Shown here one piece after another: positions 1 to 30,864 of a DNA stretch of 64,000 bases. Both the position numbers and the translations under genes were made by a program. Within the stretch, counting starts at the first letter, position 1, and each line of letters starts with the position of its first letter. Under the pieces are notes generated by a model, which saw nothing but the letters and a program-made list of their open reading frames with translations, did no database searches and was not told the DNA's origin. Source of the stretch: Acanthochromis polyacanthus (taxonomy: Eukaryota > Chordata > Actinopteri > Pomacentridae); contig NC_067136.1 in NCBI RefSeq assembly GCF_021347895.1, positions 4,889,838 to 4,953,837 of the forward strand. The letters are read 5' to 3'.

Positions 1-218
1 CCAGGCAGGTGTTATTTGGATTTTGCCAAAGTTTACTTTCTATCTTTTTAATGTCTTCCTCATATTGAGTCATTTTATCCTGTCCTGTTTCTTTATTAAA
101 GCTGTTTGTTGTATAAAGACACCCGTTTGTAGGCTTTGAAAACATCCCATACAATATTCCATTATTTATTTCAAAGAATGTTTTAATGTTTTATTCTCAT
201 TCTGTAACACACTTGTAT

Positions 219-944
219 TCATTTGCCATCCTTTAGATCTTTCTTGAGTCTCACCAGAGGTAACACGAGGTCAACAGGAGCATGGTCTGTCATGGCTGTT
301 GTGTCTATACTGCAGGAGACCGTATTTTCAATCAGCGCATGTGAAATCAGATAATAATCAATAAGAGAATAAACTGAATGTCTGTGTGAAAAGAACGTGT
401 AGTCTCTGGTATCTGGATTTAACAATCTCCAGACATCCTGTAGCCCTGTGTCTTTGCAAAGTGATTTCATAGCTTCCTGCATCTTGGACGGTCTGGTAAT
501 ACCCTGGCCAGATCAGTCTAGGAACACGTCAAGAATTTGGTTATAATCCCCTCCTACAATCACTGGGAAATGACCAAAAGCTAATCTAATCTTTTTTAGT
601 TGTAGAAAGAAGTCTGGCTCTTCTATGTTAGGAGCATACAGGTTGCCTAGGATTACATTTTGTCTACCAGATTCGCTAAAAGAAAAGAACTCTTCCCTCT
701 TTATCTCTATATTCTGTTTCCACTATAATATTGGTCTTTTTTGAGAACTATATGGAAACACCCCGCTTTTTTGAGTAAAATTATGATAAGCACATTTGAT
801 CCGTCTGTCATGAATTCTAGGTGTTTCTTTTTCCAAAAGATGTCTTGAAGCATGATCACATCTGAACCCCTTTGCTGAAGATAGTTTAGAACTTTTTACA
901 TATGAGCCCAAACCATGAACATTCCAAGAAGAAATTTTGATCAT
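219..944 (-). pseudogene. L1 ORF2 endonuclease-domain fragments
   Basis: The minus-strand translation starts MIKISSWNVHGLGSYVK at 944, the exonuclease-endonuclease-phosphatase start of L1 ORF2. It continues in other frames; the piece at 482-219 contains DYTFFSHRHSVYSLIDYYL and TAMTDHAPVDL, matching the late endonuclease motifs (the SDH-type His is represented by DHAPV). Several frameshifts separate the pieces. Reverse transcriptase, if present, would lie left of the window. Confidence 0.7.
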
Positions 945-1614
945 ATTATGACCAATGACAATCTAACTTAGTATATTTTTCTGTATTATAACTCCTGAAC
1001 CAATGAACATTAATTACCTTAGTCTGTGAAAAGTGCATAACCAAACACCAAAACCCAAACTGACGGCTTTCCCCTTTCCAAAAGCTAAGAAACCCCTCTG
1101 AACAAATTCTACCCTGTGGTCCCCTTCCTGTCCCTCCAAGTCCATCCCTGTTCCTCATGACATGTCTGGAGTTAGGTGCTGAAGCTCCAACCATCCTGTA
1201 AACAAGTCTTATTAATATACTTAAAGTCTGAAAGATCGTATAACAGATAAAAAGATGAAGAGTGAATAAAAAAACATTGGTGAATCTTAATCATTATATT
1301 TCAATATCCAAACATATATAGGTAAAAGGAAATTAGAATCAAGTCAAAATCCAAGTGTGTCTTTGAGTTTCCACAAATTAAAGCTCTAGTTGAACTGTTA
1401 GAATGTAAGACTTATCAAGTCAATGTAAACTTATGGAGACATCAATGTTTAAATCAGAGCTTACTCAGTACATTGTGGACTTACTTATTCCAGTGGGTAC
1501 CTGTGTTCTGCGTATTACATTACATATTGTTTGCTGTGTTCAGTATGTTGTGCAATATTTTACTTACAGTTCTACACCATAGTCCGTCTCATATATGATC
1601 TTATTCATTTGAAG

Positions 1615-2415
1615 TTATTGCACTTCTTCTGCTGGATGATATTCCTCCAGCCATCTCTTGGCTGCTGTTGCGTCCTCAAACCTGTGCCCTTTCCCTCTGG
1701 CTGTGACCCAAAACACCGCTGGGTATTGCATCGAGTACTGCAGTCTCTGCTTCATGCACATACATCTGACCTCTGTAAATGTATTCCTCTTATCCTGTAC
1801 ATTCTTGGAAAAGTCTGGGAAAAAGTCAGCCTTGCTGTCCTTCCACTGAAATGGTCCCAGCTCCTTTGCTCTAAAGCGTACCTTTTCTCTGTCGGTGAAT
1901 CGGAGGACTCTCACCAGTATGTGCCGTGGCCGGGGGTCAATGTTTCATTGGTCTAGTGGAGAACGAGTTGTCGGTGTCCGGTGGGCCCTCTCGATGATCA
2001 GGTCCTCTGATGTGTCTGCAAACAAACACTGCAACAATTCCTCCATACTCCGTCCTTTCTCTGTATCTTCTGGCACACCTTTAATGCGGATGTTGTTTCT
2101 TCTGCTGTAATTTTCCTGGTATTCAATGCGAGTTTGGAGTTGTGTGATTTTATTCTCCATACTTAGTGATTGATTGACAAGCTGTGTATTGTCATCCTCT
2201 AGCTGTGAGATTCTGGCCTCTGCTTTGCTGGTTCTGGAGCCTAGCTTCGCTCCATCTGCTTGCAAAGAATCCAGGCTTACTTTGATTGTTGTCACGTCTT
2301 CACCCACTTTCTGTATCTGTTGTTGTAGGCTTTGGTTCATGTTACGAATTTCGTTTAATACAACGGAGTTGTATTAAACACGAGCAGCTGTAGCTGCACC
2401 CTTAGCTTCAGCCAT
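1615..2415 (-). pseudogene. L1 ORF1p remnant with two in-frame stops
   Basis: The frame opens at an ATG at 2415 (MAEAKGAATAARV), meets a TAA near 2376, resumes as a coiled coil (MNQSLQQQIQKVGEDVTTIK, 2340), meets a TGA at 1945-1947, and stays open to 1615. The order coiled coil, RRM-like YSRRNNIRIKG, then the C-terminal basic half (FRAKELGPFQWKDSKADFF...RWLEEYHPAEEV) is that of L1 ORF1p, a trimeric RNA chaperone. Both breaks are single stop codons in an unshifted frame, so the copy is fairly young. Confidence 0.75.
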
Positions 2416-2539
2416 TCGGTTAGCTTGAGGTGGCGTTGATAGGAGTTTTCAGACCTGTATTGTTCCTCCCTCGTGGATTTTTCAACCTCTTCATAAGTTT
2501 TCCTTTTCAGACTGCTGTTTGAGTTACATTAAATAGTTC

Positions 2540-3945
2540 ATTTAACGTGTTTTATTTGACAAGTATAGTTTTCAATTTTTTAAATTTTTTTAACTAAAAC
2601 TTTTAAGAATTATTGGAATTTTCGTCTTGAAGGTTTTTTGCAAATTTTAAGAATTTTTTCATGATTGTTTTATTTTTTTTGAACTAAACTTTTAAGGAAT
2701 TATTGGAATTTTTGTCTTGAAGGTTTTTTGCAAATTTTAAGAATTTTTTTATGATTGTTTTATTTTTTTTGAACTAAACTTTTAAGGAATTATTGGAATT
2801 TTCTTCCCGAAGGTTTTGCAAATTTTAGGATTTTTTTAATGATTTTTTTTATTTTTTTGAACTAAAGCTTTTGAGGAATTATTGGAATTTTCTTACTGAA
2901 GGTTTTACAAATTTTAGGAGTTTTTACAGATTTTTTTTATTTTTTTGAACTAAAACTTTGAAGGAATTATTGGAATTTTCTCCCTGAAGGTTTTGCAAAT
3001 CTTAGGATTTTTTTCTTTATTTTTTTATTTTTTTGGGCTAAAACTTTTAAGCAATTATTGGAATTTTCTTACTGAAGGTTTTGCAAATTTTAAGAATTGT
3101 TTTTATGATTTTGTTTTATTTTTTTGAACTAAAACTTTTGAGGAATTATTGGAATTTTCTTCCTGAATGTTTTGCAAATTTTAGGAATTTTTCTCTGTTT
3201 TTTATTTATTTTTTTTAAGTAAAACTTTTAAGGAATTATTGGAATTTTCTTCCTGAAGGTTTTGCAAATTTTCTTCAGTTTTTTAAAAAAAAATTATTTT
3301 TTTGAACTAAAACTTTTGAGGAATTATTGGAATTTTCTTCCTGAAGGTTTTGCAAATTTTAGAATTTTTTTATGATTTGTTTTTATTATTTTTTTAACTA
3401 AAACCTTTCATGAATTATTGGAATTTTCTTCCTGAATGTTTTGCAAATTTTACGAATTTTTTTCAATTTTTTAAATTTTTTTAACTAAAACTTTTAAGGA
3501 ATTATTGGAATTTTCGTCTTGAAGGTTTTTTGCAAATTTTAAGAATTTTTTTATGATTGTTTTATTTTTTTTGAACTAAACTTTTAAGGAATTATTGGAA
3601 TTTTCTTCCTGAAGGTTTTGCAAATTGTAGGAATTTTTTCTGTTTTTTTTATTCATTTTTTTTTAACTAAAACTTTTGAGGAATTACTGGAATTTTCTTC
3701 CTGAATGTTTTGCAAATTTTATGATTTTTTTAAATGATTTTTTTTTATTTTTTTGAACTAAAACTTTTGAGGAATTATTTGAATTTTCTTCCTGAATGTT
3801 TTGCAAATTTTAGGATTTTTTTTTCAGTTTTTTATTTATTTTTGAACTAAAACTTTGAAGGAATTATTGGATTTTTCTTCTTGAAAGTTTTGCAAATTTT
3901 AGGAATTTTTTTCTGATTTTTTATTTTATTTTTTCAGACAAGGGA
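2540..3945. repeat. AT-rich ~90-bp minisatellite, about 15 units
   Basis: The unit contains GGAATTATTGGAATTTTC, then a GAAGGTTTTGCAAATTTTA-like block and a T-rich run. The block GGAATTATTGGAATTTTC recurs about every 90 bp from ~2605 to ~3860. Strand composition is strongly T-rich on plus. No coding potential. Confidence 0.9.
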
Positions 3946-4044
3946 ACAACATTTTTTGGTGCTGTAAATGAAGATGACATGAGGGTTAATGCATCTCAAA
4001 TTAGGAGGTTACATGACAGCAAAAATCTATTTAAGAGTGAAAAA

Positions 4045-4300
4045 AAACTGCTGTTTTTTTATCATGTCTGGTTTATTTTAATGTCTTATTTATTTTAAAA
4101 GCTGCTATGTTTTTTAGCATGTCTGGGTTATTTTAATGTCTTATTTTAAAAGCTGCTATGTTTTTTATCATGTCTGGTTTATTTTAATGTCTTATTTATT
4201 GTAAAAGCTGTTATGTTTTTTAGCATGTCTGGGTTATTTTAATGTCTTATTTATTTTAAAAGCTGCTGTGTTTTTAGCATGTCTGGGTTATTTTAGGACG
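4045..4300. repeat. ~54-bp tandem repeat, 5 units
   Basis: Five units of the form CTGCTATGTTTTTTAGCATG then TCTGGGTTATTTTAATGTC then TTATTTATTTTAAAAG, with small length changes. From 4300 to 5700 I see only unique-looking non-coding sequence and no camta2 exon. Confidence 0.8.
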
Positions 4301-5699
4301 CCTAAGCTTGACAGTCCTGGTGAAATACAGCTTAAAATAAGTTTTCTAGCTGGTTTAAGATCTCCGTATTCTAAATATCACATCTTATTTCCATAAATCT
4401 CACCAAGCCATTTCTCACTTGTTCTATTGGCAGATTTTTAACTTATTTCAAGGTTGAAGTTCTTTGAAATAAGCTTTGTTTTCTTGTTTTGGGTGGTTCA
4501 TTTTTGCAGTGTGCCTCCTCGTCTGTGCGCTGACATTATTCTGAGGAAAGCTGTTGGTTATTTCCAGCAGTGATGGGACATGTGTGGCACTGGGCTGTGT
4601 GTGACCGGTGCAGCTTGTTTTAAAGGCTCAGATGTGAGGAAACAGCTGGTTCACCACCACATCTGGACCCTGAACGCTGGTGTTCACATGTCAGCTTATG
4701 TCAACTAAAACCCCCAATCAGCCAGACAGGATCGGATAGTTCTGGCATCGGGTGTTCCTTTTTTCCAGGAATTGTCAGATTTCCTCTTTAAGAGAGTAGA
4801 AGCTGCAGCCTGGATGTCATGTAGGAGCTGTTTAACTGGCACAGGGCTTTGGAGTGAATGTAATTAATGGCCTTTATCAGCGCCTTCATCACATGGTCAT
4901 ACATTCAGATGTTTGTCACAGAGAAGCTGTGGGTGAATCATCCAGTGGAGCTGATCACTCTGCCTCCTCCTTCACTTTGTTACAGATGAGGGTTGATCAT
5001 CCACCTTGTTCTCCAGCCATGGCAGGTGGCTTTATTCCATGGTAGTTTCATGTCGTTAACGGTGGAACAAACAGAAACAATAAGCCTGTTCCTGTTGTTT
5101 GGAGGTCTCTTACCTCTGCACTGACATTCATTTCATTGTCCACTCCTCTAAACAATCACTGACTGAGCGCTGTCATCACAGGCTAATCAAACAAAGTCAG
5201 CTCCACTCCTGTTTCCTCTGATTGTCTCTAAGTCTGCTGAAACATCTTCAGTTCTCTGTACCACAGTGTTAGGAGCCAGACAGTCATCAGCAAACTGTTC
5301 CTTCTTCTCAGGACAGATTTTCTCATCAGACAGTCTTTAATGAATTCACTCAGTGCTTGGTGATAACCTGGCTTTGTGCTATTTTCATGTGCTTGTATAA
5401 AACCACTGCTGTGTGTTAAAGCAGCTTCCAGTTTTTCTCCATGTTGGTTCCCAGTCAGACTGTGGTATTTTCTGTGTTTGGTCTGGTAGAGCCTCTTGAT
5501 ACTGAACTCCATGAAAACAGTAGGCACACACCACTGTTTCATATTTCAGTGAAAAAACTCCAGTTTCCACTGAAAGCAGCAGCCCAACTGTCCTTTTTTT
5601 AGTTGGAGTCTCTGTTTTTGAACTGGGCTGGTAAGGATCACACTCTGTCCTCTGACCTGGTGATGAGGGTCAGACTGTCCACAGGACGCTGGAAATTTG

Positions 5700-5758
5700 A
5701 ACATGGACCACTTTTGGCCCACGGGCCGGACTTTGGACATACCGGTTTAGAGGAAAAA
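5700..5758 (-). mobile_element. Fragment related to the hAT-type MITE at 29936
   Basis: The reverse complement contains GGCCCGTGGGCCAAAAGTGG followed by GACC, matching the first ~45 bp of the element at 29936-30177 (GGCCCATGGGCCAAAAGTGG). Only this end is recognisable, so boundaries are approximate. Confidence 0.45.
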
Positions 5759-5818
5759 CAGCTGTGGGCCAACATGGAGGTTCTTCACTGCCTGAGGAGG
5801 TTACCTGGACCAGAAGCC

Positions 5819-6195
5819 CTGAGTCTAGACTGTCAGGAGAATAGCTGTATCATTAGGACTGGTTGGTATCTCTATACCCTGAGTTAAGACTGTCAGGAGA
5901 ATAGCTGTATCATTAGGACTGTTAGGTACCTCTTTACCCTGAGTTCAGACTGTCAGGAGAATAGCTCTATCATTAGGACTGACTAATACCTCTATGCCCT
6001 GAGTTAAGACTGTCAGGAGAATAGCTCTATCATTAGGACTGCTTGGTACCTCTTTACCCTGAGTTCAGACTGTCAGGAGAATAGCTCTATCATTAGGACT
6101 GGTGGATACCTGTATGCCCTGAGTTAAGACTGTCAGGAGAATAGCTCTATCATTAGGACTGCTTGGTACCTCTTTGCCCTGAGTTCAGACTGTCA
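5819..6195. repeat. 60-bp minisatellite, about 6 units
   Basis: Units of exactly 60 bp start CTGAGTTCAGACTGTCAGGA, then GAATAGCTCTATCATTAGGA. Because 60 is a multiple of three, one frame stays open for short runs; this is not a gene. Confidence 0.9.
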
Positions 6196-6537
6196 GGCTG
6201 CACAGATTGATTGTTTTCATGAAAGATGCCAGAAATGTTTGCTGTGCTCCTCGTTTGTCTTGGTGTTATTAGAGTCTGATTGGCTGGTGAAGAAGACCAG
6301 CTGACTGAAGGTACGTGTCCACCAGATGTGATTTCCCGCACGTCAACGCACCGCCTCTGAAAATCACGGCATGATGGGCACTCACTGTGGACCACAACAT
6401 GGTCACATGACCGAGCTTTCAGCTTGACGGTCTGACAGATGAGTCGGATAAACACAGTGGATCACAGCTGGAGACACACCAGAATGGACTAGAATGCAGC
6501 ATGCAGCGCATTTCCAGCTGATCCCATGGCCTGCAGC

Positions 6538-6912
6538 TCATGTGACCATGTAGCGCCCTGCTGTTGGTCCAGTGCTGTCATGTGACCATGTAGCGCCCTG
6601 CTGTTGGTCCAGCGCTGTCATGTGACCACGTAGCGCCTTGCTGTTGGTCCAGCGCTGTCATGTGACCATGTAGCGCCCTGCTGTTGGTCCAGCGCTGTCA
6701 TGTGACCATGTAGCGCCCTGCTGTTGGACCAGTGCTGTCATGTGACCACGTAGCGCCCTGCTGTTGGTCCATCGCTGTCATGTGACCATGTAGCGCCCCG
6801 CTGTTGGTCCAGCGCTGTCATGTGACCACTTAGCGCCCTGCTGTTGGTCCATCGCTGTCATGTGACCATGTAGCGCCCTGCTGTTGGTCCAGCGCTGTCA
6901 TGTGACCATGTT
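6538..6912. repeat. 40-bp minisatellite carrying a TCATGTGAC E-box in every unit
   Basis: Nine to ten units of 40 bp: CATGTGACCATGTAGCGCCC followed by TGCTGTTGGTCCAGCGCTGT, with point changes. Each unit has the E-box CATGTG in the context GTCATGTGACCA. It lies just 5' of the first camta2 exon visible here, presumably inside an intron. Confidence 0.9.
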
Positions 6913-7073
6913 GTGTCCACTAGTGAGCGCCCACCATGCTGTGATTTTCAGATGCGAGGCGTTGCCATACAGAAAATAACATCTGGTGGACACACAGCTT
7001 TGTGTTTGACTGATCAATAGCTCCTGATCAGTTCCTGTCAGCTGATCAATACTGACCTCCTTCTGTGTTTCAG

Positions 7074-27113
<20,040 letters not shown>

Positions 27114-27507
27114 AGGTCCACCACGGATCCACCTGTCCTCCTCAGAGCGCCGACCCTCAGCGCCGCCTGGCAGGCACAGCTCCTTTCTTTGCCCTGAGCG
27201 GAGTCTAGCAGGAAGAGAGCGGGTCGAGCCGTCGGTCCTGTCTGACTTCAACCAACACAGCAGTGATCAACTTTAGCCTGAAGTCGATCATTTGTTCAGC
27301 TTCAGGAGATCTGAACCCTCCTGTCAGACTCAGCTCAGGGCAGACGGAGCACAGTGGGTCGGAGGAGCTCAACGAAGCTAACGAAGCTAACAAAGCTACT
27401 TCTATTTAAACACAATCACTTATAGAACGTTCTATATAATATATAAATCTATATATTCTAAAGTCAAGTTTCTAGATGCTCTGGATGTTTATTTATTACA
27501 GCATGAA

Positions 27508-27580
<73 letters not shown>

Positions 27581-28095
27581 CCAGTCTTAAGGACACACCT
27601 CTGACCTCTGGCTCACCTGAAGACGCTCTGACAACTCGGCATGCTGGGTAACGTAGTGACTCAGAAGGCAGACCTGGGCGTAGTCCTCCTGATTCCGTGT
27701 TCTGGTGACGCTGTGAGGTCAGACGGGTCCCTCCATGTCTGGACTGTAACGAGTCCGGAACCCTGACGGCGACTCAGCAGCGGCGACGGCACTTTGTCTC
27801 CACCAATCACTGCTGCTGCTGGGTTTCCTGCCACGCTGCTCGCAGTCCTGCTGTTTTTATGACGTGTGCTTTATTAGGCAGAGACTCAACGGTGCTGCGG
27901 TGATGTCACGGTGACGTCGCAGCGCCGAGGCCCGAGCATGAGCTTCGTTTCTACCTAGAAACAGTCGGTTGTTATTGTTGAGCTGTTGCAGTGACGCTTT
28001 GCATGAGTTTGTATTTCAACGTTCTGCATTTCAAACCTTTAAACCGATCGATAACTTTACCATGGAGTCATCAATAAATCAGCTGTTTGTTACTT
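27114..28095 (+). other. camta2: camta2 3' untranslated region with poly(A) signal
   Basis: No reading frame of interest follows the stop. A GT microsatellite with one interruption lies at 27510-27577. The first good poly(A) signal is AATAAA at 28073-28078, so cleavage is expected near 28095. The end is inferred. Confidence 0.55.
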
Positions 28096-28127
28096 CCTGT
28101 CCTGTTTCTGCTTCCTGTTCAGGAAAC

Positions 28128-28415
28128 ACTGAAACCATGACAACACAACTACACGCTGAAACCGTGACAACACAACGACACGCTGAAACCGTGACAACAC
28201 AACGACACGCTGAAACCGTGACAACACAACGACACGCTGAAACCGTGACAACACAACGACACGCTGAAACCGTGACAACACAACGACACGCTGAAACCGT
28301 GACAACACAACGACACGCTGAAACCGTGACAACACAACGACACGCTGAAACCGTGACAACACAACTACACGCTGAAACCGTGACAACACAACTACACGCT
28401 GAAACCATGACAGCC
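28128..28415. repeat. 27-bp minisatellite, about 11 units, open on both strands
   Basis: Unit GCTGAAACCGTGACAACACA then ACGACAC. As 27 is divisible by three, frames on both strands read through (for example ETVTTQRHA repeated on plus). No start context, splice site or conserved flank suggests a gene. Confidence 0.93.
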
Positions 28416-28683
28416 CCTCCTGTCGTTCCGGTCTGAAATACTGAGTCCGGTCTCTGATGCCTCTGTAAAAACAACCTGTAAGACCAGAACCAGTCTGGTT
28501 CTAAACAGGGTCCCTCCACCAGACTGGACTCCTATTGGTACCAGAACCACCGAGTTCTGCTGGAGCTGCTGGACAATCTTCAGATCTGTTCACCACCATA
28601 TCCTCTTCCCCACCTCCCTGGTCTCAGAACCAGACCTCCACTGGTCCATGTCTTCACGACCAGCCCAGAAGTCTCTGAAGTTC

Positions 28684-28832
28684 TCAGTCTATCTCCAGGG
28701 GTTCCTCCAGGGTCAGTCTATCTCCAGGGGTTCCTTAAGGGTCAGTCTATCTCCAGGGGTTCCTCCAGGGTCAGTCTATCTCCAGGGGTTCCTCCAGGGT
28801 CAGTCTATCTCCAGGGGTTCCTCCAGGGTCAG
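28684..28832. repeat. 29-bp minisatellite, 5 units
   Basis: Unit CAGTCTATCTCCAGGGGTTC then CTCCAGGGT. The period is not a multiple of three, so one frame cycles through all three readings every 87 bp. Bases 28840-29930 hold no recognisable feature. Confidence 0.9.
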
Positions 28833-29935
28833 TGCTCGGCTCCTCCATCCAACCAAAGGTTCCTGGTCCAACCTCCACAGCAGAACATCTTTACACCTGA
28901 CAGACTGCAAAATAAATCAGAAGTCCTGTTCCATCAGTACTTCCTGTAGACACCATGGTTCTATTATCTCACTAGAACCTGTTCTATCTTCTCTGACTAG
29001 ATCTTTGATGTGGTGGATCTACTCTCACATGGACGTCTTTGGATAAAACCTTAGGATTAATAGAACTGTAAACAACCACAGACACTAACATGGTGACGTG
29101 GCGCCATCTAGTGACCAGCAGCTCTGTGGTGAGTCAGAAACAGAACCTCAGATTTAATCAGAACTGAACAGAACCTCTGAGAACAAACTGTTGAAGACTC
29201 AGATCCTTAAGAACGTTTTAAAGAACATTTAAAGAATGTTTGAAGAACGTTTTTCTCCACAGTTCTTCCATCTGCGGTTCACAGCAGCATCTCCATCAGT
29301 GTTACCAACTCCTCAGTAAGGACCGTATCTATTGGCTGTCCCAGAAGTTGCTGAATGACATCATTGCCTAATTTGCATATTTGTCCATTTGTCTGTAGTT
29401 GTACTGGATGCTTAAGGAGAGGAGTGACACTGGAGAGACTAAAGGTGAGTAAAATAAGACCTGAAACATGTTCAGAACTACAATGAATGTTCTTCTGTTG
29501 GTTCCTGGTTTGTTGTTTTTACTTTTTGCAATTGAAATAATCCGTCACATTTAAAAACCACTCCATGGCTAACGCTGTTTCCAGACCCACATCACATAAA
29601 TCAGTTTAGTTCTGTCTGGGTAAACATTAGAACATCCGATGTAATCTAAAGAAGGTTATGTGAGGAAGAACAGCTCTACATCCTTAACGCCTCCTTTATC
29701 CAGGCTGAGCGACTCAAAGACTCTTTGAGAGTTACTGAACTTTGGTCTAGTTTCTAACTTTATTCTCCATTTGGGATCCTCCAGCTAGTCCCAGAAAAAC
29801 ATCAACATTTTAATGGTCTTAACTTCTGAACCGTCTAAAGGGACCAAAAAGAAACCAGAGAAAACCGTCAGTGAGGAACTGATGGTAGCTGGTCTATTCA
29901 TTCCTCCTTTCTGTTTTAGAACATATGGTTTAGAC

Positions 29936-30177
29936 CAGGGGTGTCCAACATGAGGCCCATGGGCCAAAAGTGGTCCTCCAGAGGGTCCAATCCGGCCCAC
30001 AAAGTGTAAAAATTACAGAGAAGACATTAACTGCAGATTGTAAATTAGTAAAACTATAAATTTGAAATCATTTCTAGACCATGACAAGTTGTGCTGTGGT
30101 TTTACTGGCTCTACTGGTCCGATCCACTGGAGATATGACTGGACTGGATATGGAACTAAGATGAGTTTGACCCCCTG
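29936..30177. mobile_element. hAT-type MITE, 242 bp, with 8-bp target duplication
   Basis: Ends are CAGGGGTGTCCAAC and GTTTGACCCCCTG, an imperfect inverted repeat of the hAT type. Flanks GTTTAGAC (29928-29935) and GTCTAGAC (30178-30185) form an 8-bp target duplication with one change, as expected for hAT. Non-coding. Confidence 0.8.
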
Positions 30178-30439
30178 GTCTAGACTGAGACATGATGAGC
30201 TAATAGATGTTTATCTGCTGTCACAGTGGATGAGGACAGGAAGAGACTGAGTGAGTTTAATTCAGGAATTGATTTCAGTCAGATGATGAAGAAACATTCA
30301 GATTTACAGTAAACCAGGACAGGACCACCGGACATGAAATGTCATCTGTCATCTTTCTGGACATGAAGGGGTCTGGGTCTGCTCCATAGACTGTTTATTA
30401 TATGAGTAATATGGGACACCTTTCGTCAAATTTAGACAG

Positions 30440-30864
30440 GTCCCAATCAGAAGCTGCCACGTCACAAGGGGGCGGGGCTAAGGCGGGACTTAGCGGGTCC
30501 CGTCCAATCAGAAGCTGCTACGTCATAAGGCGGGCTATGATATGGGATCCAATGAGAGACGGCCACGTCATAGAGTCCCTCCCCCGTCCGCCATTTTTGT
30601 AGTTTTTATTTTTTAATAAAAGGAAATGACGAATTTTAAAATGCCGGAAAGGACAGTTTCAAAAATGATTTATAGCAGGCATAATAATAATAAAGGGTCA
30701 TCCAATGAGGTGTGAGGGGAAGGGCGAATGAGAACCAATGAGAAGAGGAGGTGGGGTCTTCTTTATATATAAATGACACTCGGTCTTTCTGTAGGCTGCA
30801 AAGCGGAATAGAACTCACCATGGCTCAGAAAATGTTGGACGTCCGGGGGTACGCGGTTCCCCGG
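30440..30864 (+). repeat. Left ~425-bp inverted repeat of the virus-like element (promoter plus ORF start)
   Basis: Nearly identical, in opposite orientation, to 47352-47775. Reads GTCCCAATCAGAAGCTGCCA, CGTCACAAGGGGGCGGGGCT, two further ACGTCAT sites, CCAAT boxes, TATA (CTTTATATATAAAT at ~30762), then ACCATGG and MAQKMLDVRGYAVPR. Similarity stops at 30864, 16 codons into the ORF; here the reading frame then ends within a few codons. No clear target-site duplication was found outside it. Confidence 0.9.

Larger units (their letters stand above)
1..2450 (-). mobile_element. Decayed L1-type LINE, 5' part (runs off the left edge)
   Basis: A minus-strand non-LTR retrotransposon. Its 5' end is near 2450 and it continues left of base 1. 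ORF1 (1615-2415) has a coiled coil followed by an RNA-binding stretch containing YSRRNNIRIKGVPE, typical of L1 ORF1p. ORF2 begins at 944 with ISSWNVHGLG, the start of the apurinic-type endonuclease, and continues in shifted frames to 219. In-frame stops in ORF1 and shifts in ORF2 mean this copy cannot be autonomous. The ~670-bp gap between ORF1 and ORF2 holds no reading frame I recognise. The exact clade (L1 or Tx1) is inferred only. Confidence 0.8.

Noticed and set aside
6538..6912. Regular repeats considered as a CRISPR array
   Set aside because: Units are contiguous with no variable spacers and the genome is eukaryotic.
28090..28519. Minus-strand 146-, 99- and 71-codon frames with Cys/Val repeats
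   Set aside because: Openness follows from the 27-bp period of the minisatellite.
30440..30864. Reading the two 425-bp copies as LTRs of a retrovirus
   Set aside because: They are inverted, not direct, and contain the start of a coding region.
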